A stretch of 64,000 nucleotides of DNA, from NCBI GenBank assembly GCA_021229015.1, contig CM037782.1, positions 62,237,909-62,301,908 of the forward strand. Reading direction: 5' to 3'. The position numbers and the translations under genes were made by a program. The stretch comes from Solen grandis. Lineage: Eukaryota; Mollusca; Bivalvia; Adapedonta; Solenidae. Below, piece by piece: positions 35,161 through 45,900 of the stretch. How positions within the stretch are numbered: position 1 is the stretch's first letter; the number at the start of each line of letters is the position of its first letter. Under the pieces are notes generated by a model. That model had not been told where the DNA came from. It saw nothing but the letters and a program-made list of their open reading frames with translations, and made no database searches.

Positions 35161-35402
35161 ATTTCTCTGTATTTCACTGAGGCTTTTTTCTCTCTACTTC
35201 TCTTTTACTAGTTACTTTTCTCTTGCTCTCTCTTCTTTTTTCTCTCTACTTTTCTCTCATTCTATTTCTTCCTCTCTACTTCTCACTCTCTCTCTACTTT
35301 TCTCTAACTCACTCTCTCTCTACTTCTCTCTCTCTTTATACATTTCTCTCCTTCACTCTCTCTCTCTCTCTTTTACATTGTGACTCTCTCTCTCTCTCTT
35401 TA
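35161..35402. repeat. Polypyrimidine (CT-rich) tract
   Basis: About 240 bp of TCTCTC, TACTTCTCT and similar text on the + strand. Low-complexity; forward frames rich in Ser/Leu are by-products. Confidence 0.85.
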
Positions 35403-35959
35403 AATAAAAAAAACCACATTCATCACTCTAGAAGAATGTACTTTAATGAAGATTAAGATAAAACTTACATTGTCATGGTGAAGTGAAAAAGCAAAAAGCA
35501 TATCGTAATAGTTTATAGTTGGGATGAAATTTACACAATTTTAAAATGTTTGAAGTGAATTAACATCACTTGTCAGAGGAAAATAATCAGTTGAAAGGAG
35601 CCTTTCATCATGACATGGAAAGCCAGTCAAACAGTTACAGAGACTACTTACAGATTTAGATGGTGACAAAATGCATTTCACAAAGATCAAAGATTTGAGC
35701 AAAAATTTCAATGGTCATTCTGTACTTTTGCTGGTTTGTTTTGTTTTTGTTGGTGTTTGCATTTTGTCAATGTGTATTGGAAGTAGGCACAGCATGTATT
35801 TTTTATAATGGTATCATTTCAAAAATATGTGTTTCAATACCACAGCGACATCTAACAAATTTGTCCAATCTGTAATATTTTCCAATACCTGGTAAATTTT
35901 TTATGCTCTACACTTATTAGCAATAAAATATTACTTTACTTTAAACTTATTTATTTTAC

Positions 35960-36095
35960 ATAGATTTGGAAACAAAATCTCCCTCTCAACAGTTCCTGGG
36001 TTGGACCGGTACTTTGCAACTAGGAAGATAATGAAAAATCTTTGTCCCTATCGAGCTTCGAACTAACAACCTTCATGGGCTGCACTGTTCACTAT
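35960..36095 (-). mobile_element. SINE C, minus strand
   Basis: 'tgggttggaccggtactttg' 'caactaggaag' 'aaaatctttgtcccta' 'cgaactaacaacctt' follows SINE C in reverse. Confidence 0.6.
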
Positions 36096-36689
36096 TTAAA
36101 TTTCACCCCCATAAACATCTAAAGGTATAGTCCAAACTGGAGACAGGACTAGTTCTATTCATCTTGGTAAGGGTAAAGTATCACTGATCTAAATACTGTT
36201 TGTAAAGATAAGATTACAGGGACGGAAATTCAAACTCCAGGGGTTGCAGCTATCATCTGATCTGCATTATCGAGTTTAAGGACCCCACACTTCAGTCACA
36301 TACTTTAACAAACAAAAAATGTGACGGTGTTGACAATTGTGATATTAAGAACCCTTTAAGAAGCTTGCAGGGTTTTGAGAGTACTTCACTTGCAATTAAG
36401 CTAACACAGGTGCAAGAAAAAGAGATTGAGTAAAGAAATGCAGCTGTTTTAATAATAATGTTATTGATAATTATCCAAGATGTCACACGCTGGAGCAGCA
36501 TTGCTTTAACTCAGTGTTTGTGTGGTTAAAATCCTTTTAGAGTATTCATTTTATGGTTTTTATTTTAAAGTAACTGGTTTAAGTTAAGCTCTGGAGAAGA
36601 TGCTTTTTCTGCATAGGTTTATACACCATTTTTTTGTTTTATAGCAAGGTAAACAATTTAACCATAGCATATCACTATATAGTATGTTC

Positions 36690-36810
36690 AGTGAAGGTAC
36701 ATGCACCCCCATTTTATCGTAGTGTATAGAATTTAAGCAGGGAACAAAATCGCAGTTGTTTGTTATTGTTATCTAACGGTCGCCTTTACTGAACATACAG
36801 CTAGAAGGTA
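36690..36810. repeat. Dispersed repeat L, copy 2
   Basis: 'cgtagtgtatagaatttaag' 'cagggaaca' ... 'cggtcgcctttactgaacat' parallels 16890-17010. Confidence 0.45.
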
Positions 36811-36819
36811 AATTTTCTG

Positions 36820-38200
36820 AAATATTCAGTCGCCTTTTACAAATTTGAAAAAGACTGATAATGAAAATTTAACAGAATTATTCTGATATTTCTCTTGCAT
36901 TGCAACAATATTCACTGGCCATGGCATTGAGTAAGTGGAATTTTACACCCTTAAATGCTATAATTAGCCATTATGTGGTATTGAAGAAATATTAAGTTTT
37001 GGAATGTATGTCAACAATAGGCAGGTATAACTTGAGATTAAATATAGCCCAAATACGCTTGGAGTGAGTCAGCGCGCTATCTTTCTACATCAATTCTGAT
37101 AAAAACTAGCGTCACTGATATTCATTCTATTCCGAGGCCTTATTTGTAAATCTCACCTTACACGACCTTTGTGATGTCATAAAAAGGGGATCAACAGCAA
37201 TGATGGATTCCCCAGTGGGTCTCTAAGCTTTTTGTTCAGTTTGCCTTTAACTGGAGTATTAATACATTTGGTGTACCTTGCCTTGGTATATCTCTAATTA
37301 CACCTGTGTATGGTAGAGACTTGTTTAGAAGGTGTCATCACTGAACATACAGTGTGTGCTGTGGCAAATTTTACAAGAGTTTTTAATGACTCCATTTTCA
37401 GTGTGTAGTGTGACTTCTTATTATATTTATTGGATTTATGCAAAGAATATTTCTAAACGAAATCTTACGATAACATCAAATCCAGGTAAGGCAGTGTGCT
37501 TTGATACATAACACGAAAGGTATCCAATACCGAAAGTCTAGTCATGTGCATTAGTGTGTATGCATAGTTTGGTTATGTTGACACATGGGTTGGTGTATTT
37601 TGATAGTTGTGCAAACAATCTCAATACACAGTATTTGTATGCAGTATGACTCAAAATTGTTAAGACTCTAAAGTGATGTACGTGTGGGTGAAAATTTTAA
37701 TTTAATGGATGGCATTCAGGCAGAATTTAACACAGGTAATGAAATAGAATTTTGACATGTTGATTGGAACTATAATGTTGGGAAATGATTTGTAGGTGAA
37801 CATTTGATTTTGTATCTATTTAGGTAATGTTTTCCCCTGTTTAGAAAATATGATTTAAATTATAAAATTAATGATTTATATCAATTTTGATATTTCATAG
37901 TGAAAGATCATATTCTAAGAATGGATATTTACCTTTATTTTCTTGTTGATATGATTTTTATGAAAGGTAATTTGAAAAAATCTTGAGCTACATTACAAAG
38001 CTCCCTTTTCATACTGTACGAAGCAAAAACCAGATCAGATTGCAAATATTTTTCAGCTTTCTCAGGTACAACATAGTTATTTTTCATCTTTATACATATA
38101 AATAATAAGCGAACTGTCTTGGAGTTTCTTTGTAAAAGTTTAAACTGTATTTTACGTTAAGTGTGTATAAAGTTTTATAGATCATTCCCATTAGCATAAA
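36820..38200. other. Unique intronic sequence
   Basis: No gene. 37050-37450 is more complex, with 'gtgatgtcataaaaagggg' near 37170, which resembles a CRE-like site beside a TATA-like run; weak. Confidence 0.3.
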
Positions 38201-38229
38201 TAATATCCTTGGCCACGATAGTTGTAAGA

Positions 38230-38430
38230 AATGGTACTTGTATCGCTACCTTGCTTGGCACACCGCATATAATTGGTTGGCCCGGCGTCAGGATAAAGTG
38301 ACTGGGTGTGGTATCATGTCACATGTCTTATGTTATGTGTGATATCCCTTAGAGGCAGCACTATGCCTGTCCCCAAATTATTGAAATAATGTAGGTGGAA
38401 CATTGAACCCAAACATTCACTGATTATTCC
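38230..38430 (+). mobile_element. SINE B, partial
   Basis: 'ttggttggcccggcgtcagg' 'ataaagtgactgggtgtggt' to 'aacattgaacccaaacattc'; head missing. Confidence 0.65.
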
Positions 38431-38639
38431 CAGTGGCCAAGAGGTTTAAGAGGGCTTGCCCCAGAATTAACATGATGCCAAAATGCCAGGAAATGAATAT
38501 GCATATCGGTTTAACCAGTGAAAAGCTGTACAATCCTCCGACAAACAAATGCATTTGAATCTTGCTTTCAATAGTTACCTTAGTTCAACAACCTCCTACA
38601 AACATTTGGGGGGTGGCTATACATATTTTGGCGTCATGT

Positions 38640-38900
38640 TAATTGTAAGTTGTGGGTTCTATCCCCATCCATGTTATACCAAAGACGTTAAGAATGTTAC
38701 CGGTATAGCTCCCTGGCTTGGCGCTCAGCATATATGGGTAGTTCCAGGACTGGTTGGCCCGGTATCAGGTGTGGTATCATGTACCATGCCACTAATGTCT
38801 ACAGTCCACTGTGCAGCATTTAACCTGTTGCAAGTCCTAAAATGAATGAAATACTGTTGGTGGGACATGAAACCAAACCAGCCAACTAAACAAACACATA
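38640..38900 (+). mobile_element. SINE B, near full length
   Basis: Head relic 'tgggttctatccccatcc', then 'ggtatagctccctggcttgg', 'gttccaggactggttggccc' and tail 'actgttggtgggacatgaaa'. Confidence 0.7.
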
Positions 38901-38929
38901 ATTTCAGTGCATATTCCTCTTCTGTGAGA

Positions 38930-39470
38930 AAATTTATATGTGTTTAATTGAGCCGCAGTCTGACACAATTCTATCTGCAGATGGTACAGTTGACAAACAC
39001 TTCAATTTTTCCCTTATTGGAGACTCGGCTACTTCTGAGATCTATTGATCCTATTACAAATTTCCTTTGAAGTTCAATTTATAAATTTTAAATTGAAATC
39101 TGAAAAAAAGGAGGAAAATCAATACATCTGTTTTGGAGTGGTTTGTGAAAAAGTGCTCTACTGTTTGTTTTTCTGAAAAGTATAGGCAATTTGTTGTCAG
39201 TGTGAAGAAATTGTATGAGAATTTAAGACTGCTGTCGAATTTGATTGCAAAGATATGGAATCATAGGGTGTTTTCGAAAGATTACAAAATAACAGAAATG
39301 CAGTGTTGTGACATGGGAATTTCTTTCTTGACAGTTGAATGGCTGGCTTCCATTTTTTGGAGAACCAATTTGTTTAAATTATTTGTTTTATAGTTTATCA
39401 TATAAACATATATATTAATGTTAATTATATACATTTGAATAAGGTCCTTGGTTAATTAGGTGAGGAGAAC
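38930..39470. other. No recognised feature; an 86-codon frame at 39133 not supported
   Basis: AT-rich intronic sequence. The frame has no flanking splice signals that fit the gene, nor family motifs. Confidence 0.4.
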
Positions 39471-39473
39471 TTA

Positions 39474-39687
39474 TTAACTCTTTCCCTCATAGATGACACC
39501 ATGAAAAGACCTATGCGAACAGCATAAAACTAGATCAGCCTGCGAGTAACTCGCAGGCTGATCAGGTTTTATGCTGTTCGCTGCTCCTCAGTGGTCTGGA
39601 AATGAGGATTTTGTAATTAAATTTGGTAATGTTTAACTGTGGCTTTCAAAATGAGTCAAAATGAGTCTATATGTGGGAAAGGGTTAA
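39474..39687 (+). mobile_element. MITE D copy 8, internally deleted
   Basis: Both ends and the hairpin are present, but the segment holding 'cagatcaggctttatgtggt' is missing and a short repeat 'aaaatgagtc' marks the junction. Right end has gtgggaaaggg. Confidence 0.8.
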
Positions 39688-40179
39688 TATGTTGGACTTA
39701 CAAGAATGTTGCATGTTTTTTAGGAATAGCTATTTTCCATTTGAATTAAAAAAAATAGGTAGAGAAACAACAACAAACGCTATTCAGTGTCAGTTATAAG
39801 TGTCAGCTAGATGCATCAGGCTGCAGTATGTTTTTCCAGGTGTCGGAATGCACTGTTAATGAAAGACAAGATGAAGGGTGAGAGTGTGAAACAATCATTC
39901 ACAAACCTGCCCCATATTGTTTTTGTGTATGTAAAAATGGTGCAGTTTTCTGTGTTTCTGTTAAAAATGGAAGAGTTTGAGTTTTTATAGTGGGACATTT
40001 GACATTAATTTTGTTGTTTTTATTAACTTAAGGGTTTCAATGAAAACCCTGGTTAATAGAGTAGGGTATGTTGTTGGGCGGGCAGTAGGGATGGGTGGGT
40101 GCTGGGTGTCAAACAGGTTGTTGCCGTCGAATATACCTTGGAAGAATAGAGATACAGTTTTTAAACTTGTAAGGTAGAT

Positions 40180-40450
40180 TCCTGATCAGGATTGATTTTC
40201 AGGATGTTAGGGTCATGGTCAAGGTCACTGTTACTAAAAATAGATTTTTTGATTCTGTCAAATAACTTCTTTTAGGAGTGAGGAGTATGATGGTCAGATT
40301 TAGCAGATACTACCTTCCGGGGAGAAAAATATTAGGCTTTATTTTCAGTTCAGTAAGGTCAAGGTCAAAGTCACTGTTATTAAAGATAATTTTGCTTGCC
40401 TGGGGCGACACTTGAAAAACTGGTTTTGCTTCACTGCACATGTTTCGAGT
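40180..40450. repeat. 'ggtcaaggtcactgttact' tandem relic
   Basis: 'catggtcaaggtcactgtta' (about 40213) and 'aaggtcaaagtcactgttat' (about 40362) are two units about 150 bp apart, ending near 'cttgaaaaactggttttgct'. Widespread bivalve repeat by recall. Confidence 0.45.
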
Positions 40451-40859
40451 TAGAAAATAAATCACCCTCAAAATATTGATATCATGGCCAAATAAATGTA
40501 AAACTGTAAAGAGAATTACTAATTGCTTGTGACATATATAGTTTGATTATTGTAAGACACAGAAAATACTGGCTCAGTAATTAAAAAAAAAAAAAACAGA
40601 TAGTGATTGAAAAGGGTTTTGAATTAAGTGAAAGTGACAATTTAATGGGATATAAGGATCATGTATTCTGAATTCTGGGTCAGTGCACATTTTGCCTGTT
40701 TACATAAGAAAATAGAAAATCCGGCTTGGGGTTGAAAATGATGTTGATTATAAATCAAATAGTGGAGAAAAATAACAGTCAGTCAAATATGTATGATAAA
40801 AAAATCAATTCAGACTGTGCATGAAATATATAGTGTTCATTGTGTTTTCTACAAAACAG

Positions 40860-41050
40860 GAGTATACAGTCAAGCCTGTCTGAAGTGGTCAGTCAAGGAC
40901 TCAATAGAAAGTGACTGCTTAACAGAGATGGTCACTAAATGAAGGTTAAACATAATACAAAAATGCTTAAGTTTGGTAGTATTAAAAATGACTGCTAAAT
41001 GCAGGTCGACTGCTTAATACATGTGTCTGCTAATACAGGTTGAACCGTAC
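40860..41050. repeat. 'cagtcaagcctgtctgaagtgg' repeat
   Basis: Short phrases 'gactgcttaacagagatggt', 'gactgctaaatgcagg' and 'ctgctaatacagg' recur at 20-60 bp spacing. Confidence 0.45.
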
Positions 41051-41389
41051 TCGTAATGCTTAACCAAAATATTTCATTTAATACTTTTGATATTATAAAC
41101 ACATGAAAGACTATATAATTGAAGAGTCTACAGTTCTTTGGAATAATGTTTGAGTGTAAACAAACAGTAAACAAGCTCTTCATATTATATTAAGAAAAAT
41201 ATCCACTCAAGATTATAATATCTCACTCTGAGGGTGTTCTTTGCAAACTGAAACTAATTGAAACAACATTAATTGATAAATATCTGGTTCAAGATAATGG
41301 GAGTCAAATTTTAAGAAAAATATCCACTCATGATTATAATCTGTCACTCCGTCTGTTTTAATGGCTGATAGTCTGGAGTATTAGGTTGG

Positions 41390-41417
41390 CCCCCCCCCCC
41401 CCCCCCCCCCCCCCCCC
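41390..41417. repeat. C28 homopolymer
   Basis: Uninterrupted run of 28 C, the longest in the window; true length uncertain. Confidence 0.8.
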
Positions 41418-41640
41418 AAATTTACGTTTCTGGTCTCCCGACCGACCCTCTGTTTTAATGGCTGACCCTAACATTCTGTTTTCCACTCCGTCTTTAAAAG
41501 AATATTTCCTTTTTTACCTTTCAATTCATGTAAAAAAAAAAAAAAAATATTAATAAAATTCCAACCTAGCGACTCTCTTTTCTGTGTTCGAGTCCAGAAA
41601 CGCAACTATTATTTTTCTTGGTCTAGGTAAACATAAATGC
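41418..41640. mobile_element. MITE family I, copy 1
   Basis: 'acgtttctggtctcccg' at the left and 'gagtccagaaacgcaact' at the right are inverted, as in the copy at 59085-59300. Interior AT-rich. Confidence 0.5.
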
Positions 41641-42758
41641 ATGTAGTTAATTAGTCATACTGGGAAATATTTCAAGAGCCCTTCAAGATTAAACATAAAA
41701 AGTCTATGATTGATAAAGCCATTTTCGTCGGAAGAGGTCATTTTATAACTCTGTAACCCCTCTCTCACCTCACAAATTGTTACCAGACCATCTCTCCATG
41801 ATAGTTAATCCTTATGATACTCCTACTATAGCATAATGGCTTAAAAAAACAACAACATAATTTCATTCAAGACGCACTCCATTAAATTTAAAGATTTATT
41901 TTTCTCAGCTTAATGTTCCATGAATTTTTGCTGTGAATTTATACTCAGTATGGTTTCCCATTAATTCTCTTTATGAAATTTACTCATTTCAAAATGTGGA
42001 TTTGTTGAAATTCATTAAAGCAGAGCTGTTATTGGATATTTTTTTAAAAACATGGCGTGGTACACAGAACATAGCAATATGTGATTTGGTAAAACTTCCT
42101 TTTATTTTTGAATGAAATAATTAAGTGACATTTCTTAATTAGAAAAAGCAGTTTGAGAAAAATCAATAATCAAGTAATGAATTTCAATTACTTTGACATG
42201 ACTAAGTATAACAATGACAGGCATTGTTAATGGGGAAACCAGATCTGGACATGTTTGAAGTTTATGTCATAACTGATAATCAGTATATTATACTATTGCT
42301 TTCAACAAAAAGAATTAATTAGTTAATTAAATTTTGTGAATGTGATAATTGCCCTGGAGCTTTTTAGATTAACAACAAGTTAAACAATATTTATGAATAA
42401 AATTTTATCGAGAGAGGTGTTATTATGACTTTGATGATTAAATTAAATTTAAAAAAAGGGATAAAACTAAAAAGCATAAAAAAGAGCATTAAAAATTTAG
42501 TCATTATTTTGTTCTTAACGCTGGGGTACCTGAAGGTCCTGGGTTAGCATTTATAGCACTGAATGGGGGTTGGGCAAGTACTGGTCCAACCCAGGAGGCA
42601 TTCAGAAGGATAGAGTAAGTTGCATGATTTGGTATCTTCACAAAAGAACAAAAAAGTGAACATTTTTAAGATATGCAGGTGAATTTATCTTGTATATTTA
42701 CATCATTTTGCCAATTTGTCCCTAATAACAAGCTATGTATGACTTGATTCTATTGCAG
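41641..42758. other. Intronic AT-rich sequence upstream of the signal-peptide exon
   Basis: No gene; a SINE C body fragment ('ggcaagtactggtccaaccc') at about 42535-42600. Confidence 0.4.
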
Positions 42759-42978
42759 GTGACGAATAATTGAGGGTCGGTAACATGTGACTGTGGAGTT
42801 TTGGAACGGAGAGACATTAAAAGCTTGTGATTGAGTTAATAAACTGGATTATCAGAACAGGAAGTGAAAAGGAAAATGTGCTCACCATTCCTGCCTGGGG
42901 GCCTTGGAGGGACAGACAGACGAACATGTTTGGGATTATTTCTGTTGATGATAGCGCTGAACTTGGCGTTGGCTGAAG
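42759..42978 (+). CDS. Exon with start codon and signal peptide (CDS part 42876-42978)
   Basis: An acceptor tattgcag ends at 42758 and a donor GTAAG begins at 42979. The ATG at 42876 has A at -3, and the in-frame upstream stop TAA at 42840-42842 shows that it is the first in-frame start in this exon. The 34 codons encode a basic n-region ending in DRR (14-16), a hydrophobic core L19-L32 and an ALA end at 31-33, where signal peptidase would cut before Glu34. The exon ends after the first base of codon 35 (phase 1), which matches the start of the lectin exon at 57535. The first 117 bases would be 5' UTR. Confidence 0.72.
42785..42790 (+). promoter_or_regulatory. Start-stop upstream ORF (ATGTGA) in 5' UTR
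   Basis: The only ATG in the 117-base leader within this exon is directly followed by TGA, giving a minimal start-stop element 85 bases before the main ATG. Such elements can stall initiating ribosomes and lower or condition downstream translation; function here is inferred. Confidence 0.4.
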
Positions 42979-45900
42979 GTAAGCTACATTATAATATACA
43001 CTTTACATACCAGGTTTATTATTGAAAGGAACGCTAGAACAGACTGATAGCGATTCTCATTCCGGCTTGGCGAAAATACTTAAGTATGATCTCAGGCTGA
43101 ATCTCAGATATTATGCTCAAATCCCTATTAAATGAAATGACAATATTTTGATTTTCAGCATGGAGAAATACTTCAGTAAAGTTATTTTCGAGAGCCATTA
43201 GGGCCTTACATGAGACTTCTCAAATTGCGATTTTCTTCAACTCAATTTATTTAAGACAAAGAAATCCATTATTTATTGACCTAAACAATAGAAAGACTGT
43301 ATACATGCTGTTCATAGAAAAATGGTCTTTAACCCTGACCATGCTAAATTTCTTAATAGGACTTGTCCTTTATTCAATTTGGACTGGACCATTAGTTGTT
43401 TATGGGGATGCTTGCTGAAAAGCAAACAGTGCAGATCAATATCAGACTGCACAAATGTGCAGGCTGATATTGTTCTGCGCTTGATTGCAAAGGCAGTCAC
43501 AAGTGCCCACAGCATAGTAAGGGTTAATATCTTCAAATTTCATACAAGTGTTGATACAAAACCTGTGCTTTAAATTGATTTGGGATGTCTGTAAAATGTA
43601 CCCCAGGTGTAATATTTACACTGTCTCCTGCTCATCATATGACTCTCATATGTGTAGAGAGCAGTGAGTAACTTGAACGCTAAATTGGTTTTATACTGCT
43701 CACATATATATATATATATAGGTCATTTTATGGACAGAGTTCATGTAATTGCTTTTTAATTTAAGAAAAGTAATCATTTTGGGTTACAGTATAATTAATT
43801 ACAGAAGAATGCCGAAATGGACATTGCCCCACCCCTTTTTTCTTATGTCTTCAGTAAAAGTTTGAGAATTTTTTTTTCACCTTAACCCTTTCCCTCATAG
43901 AGGAAACCATGAAAAGACCTATGCGAACAACATAAAACCAGATCAGCCTGCGAGTTATCAGCCTGCGAGTAACTCGCAGGCTGATCAGGTTTTATGCTGT
44001 TCGCTGCTCCTCAGTGGTCTGGAAATGAGGACTTTATAATTAAATTTGGTAAGGTTTAACTGTGGTTTTCTGCAGATCAGGCTTTATGTGGTACCTATTG
44101 AGGGCGTCAAAATGAGTCTATATGAGGGAAAGGGTTAACAGTATTAAGACCACTTACTTTTGGAATAAGATAGTTTGAAGTCATGATCAGACTGTTTTGG
44201 TAAATATTCACTGTTAAGATCACTTCTCTATTTAGACCACTTTTTGTTGGAACCATATTTCTCCCTGTATTTGTACAATGAAAAATGAAGATGATAGTTT
44301 TGTATTATTACTATCAAAGTAATTTGTGCACCTCTGAAGATTTTTGGTTGAATGTTCAACATTACACTTGCTTGTGATTTGCAACATTGTTGTGCTTCCA
44401 CACTTTGAAACGAATGAATCTTAACAGATAAAACAAACTATAGATCTAGGAATGATAATTGCATACTAGATAGATACCTGTGGTAAATAAACTATTTCCC
44501 TATGACTAATCATTTATAACTTTGGCCTATACGCAGAAATTAACTGTCTATATACTAACTGTTTCTGGTTCATTGACCTTGTTAATAAAATGTTAAAATG
44601 CCTCGTAAATTCCCTGGACTGTCTCTCTGCTACTCATCTGCAGATCAAACGCTTGAAAAAATTTACATATGCAAATGATATGCAAACGACCTGTCCTTAA
44701 GAGTGTGCAGTTGGTATATATATAATATAAGCTGGATATATAAAGGTCCCCCACGAGATGAAAGCCTACAGGTGGTGTAGAAATGCTAATTACCCTCCCC
44801 TGTGTAAGTACAACTATCCTTCATAGGCGCTCATCTATAACTTCAGTGGTGCTGTCACATGCCAATAAATTATATTCTCTATTCCATGATCTATCACATT
44901 CTTCTCACTTTGATGACTGGAATACTAATGAAGGAATAACCGTGAAGAATGCGGGGAATTATTAACAGCGAGGGGGCATATTTAAGAATAAAACAAATCC
45001 ATCTCACTTGAGAAGTAGAAGTTTTCCAATTTTCCCAATTTTTTAGCTGGAGAAACAAGGTTTTGTAAGGTAACGAATATCTAGAAACAGTTTCTGGCTA
45101 CTTTGAAGTCAGGCTTTTCCTTGATTATGTTCTTGTTGATCTCTGTGAAGTTCTGGGACAAGGTTTAATTCAGCACCTGCCTGACATAATCATCTGGTTC
45201 TAGAGTTAGGTAACCTGTCATTTCTTACACACCCTCTGTATGGTTCTGACATGGTCTGCGTTAGCTCCATTAGCTCCATTTTGCATCTTTAACCCTTTCC
45301 CTCATAGAGGATACCATGAAAAGACCTATGCGAACAGCATAAAACCAGATCAGCCTGCCACTAACTTGCAGGCTGATCAGGTTTTATGCTGTTCAAAACC
45401 AGATCAGCCTGCGAGTAACTCGCAGGCTGATCAGGTATTATGCTGTTCGCTGCTCCTCAGTGGTCTGGAAATGAGGATTTTGTAATTAAATTTGGTAAGG
45501 TTTAACTGTGGTTTTCTGCAGATCAGGCTTTATGTGGTACCTATTGAGGGCGTCAAAATGAGTCTATATGAGGGAAAGGGTTAAAGTGATACATAATTAA
45601 GTGTGAAAATTAGTATAATCAGGTTAAGAAAATGTGTACTATCATGATACTGGAGAACTATTCTGTAATGGACCTTTGTTGAGCAAGGTGTAACCAGGTG
45701 AAGAAAATGTGTTACCAGACTGGGACTTGAACCCTGGGCCCCTCTGTTCTAGTGCTCTACCAACAGAACTAGTATGGGACCACTTACATAAATCTCTCAC
45801 CAATAAGAGGATAACTCATAGGCTGTTACATTAGTTTCAAAATTTAAAGCCACGGTTAATTGCATGGTTATTGTAACCTTTTTTTTCTTCTAAAATATAC

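Noticed and set aside
35223..35456. Ser/Leu-rich membrane-like frame
   Set aside because: Translation of a CT microsatellite tract.
37171..37193. CRE plus TATA-like promoter
   Set aside because: Single weak match with no ATG depletion or leader-like sequence downstream.
45705..45785. Possible minus-strand tRNA
   Set aside because: Anticodon stem and acceptor stem pair poorly; treated as a SINE head.
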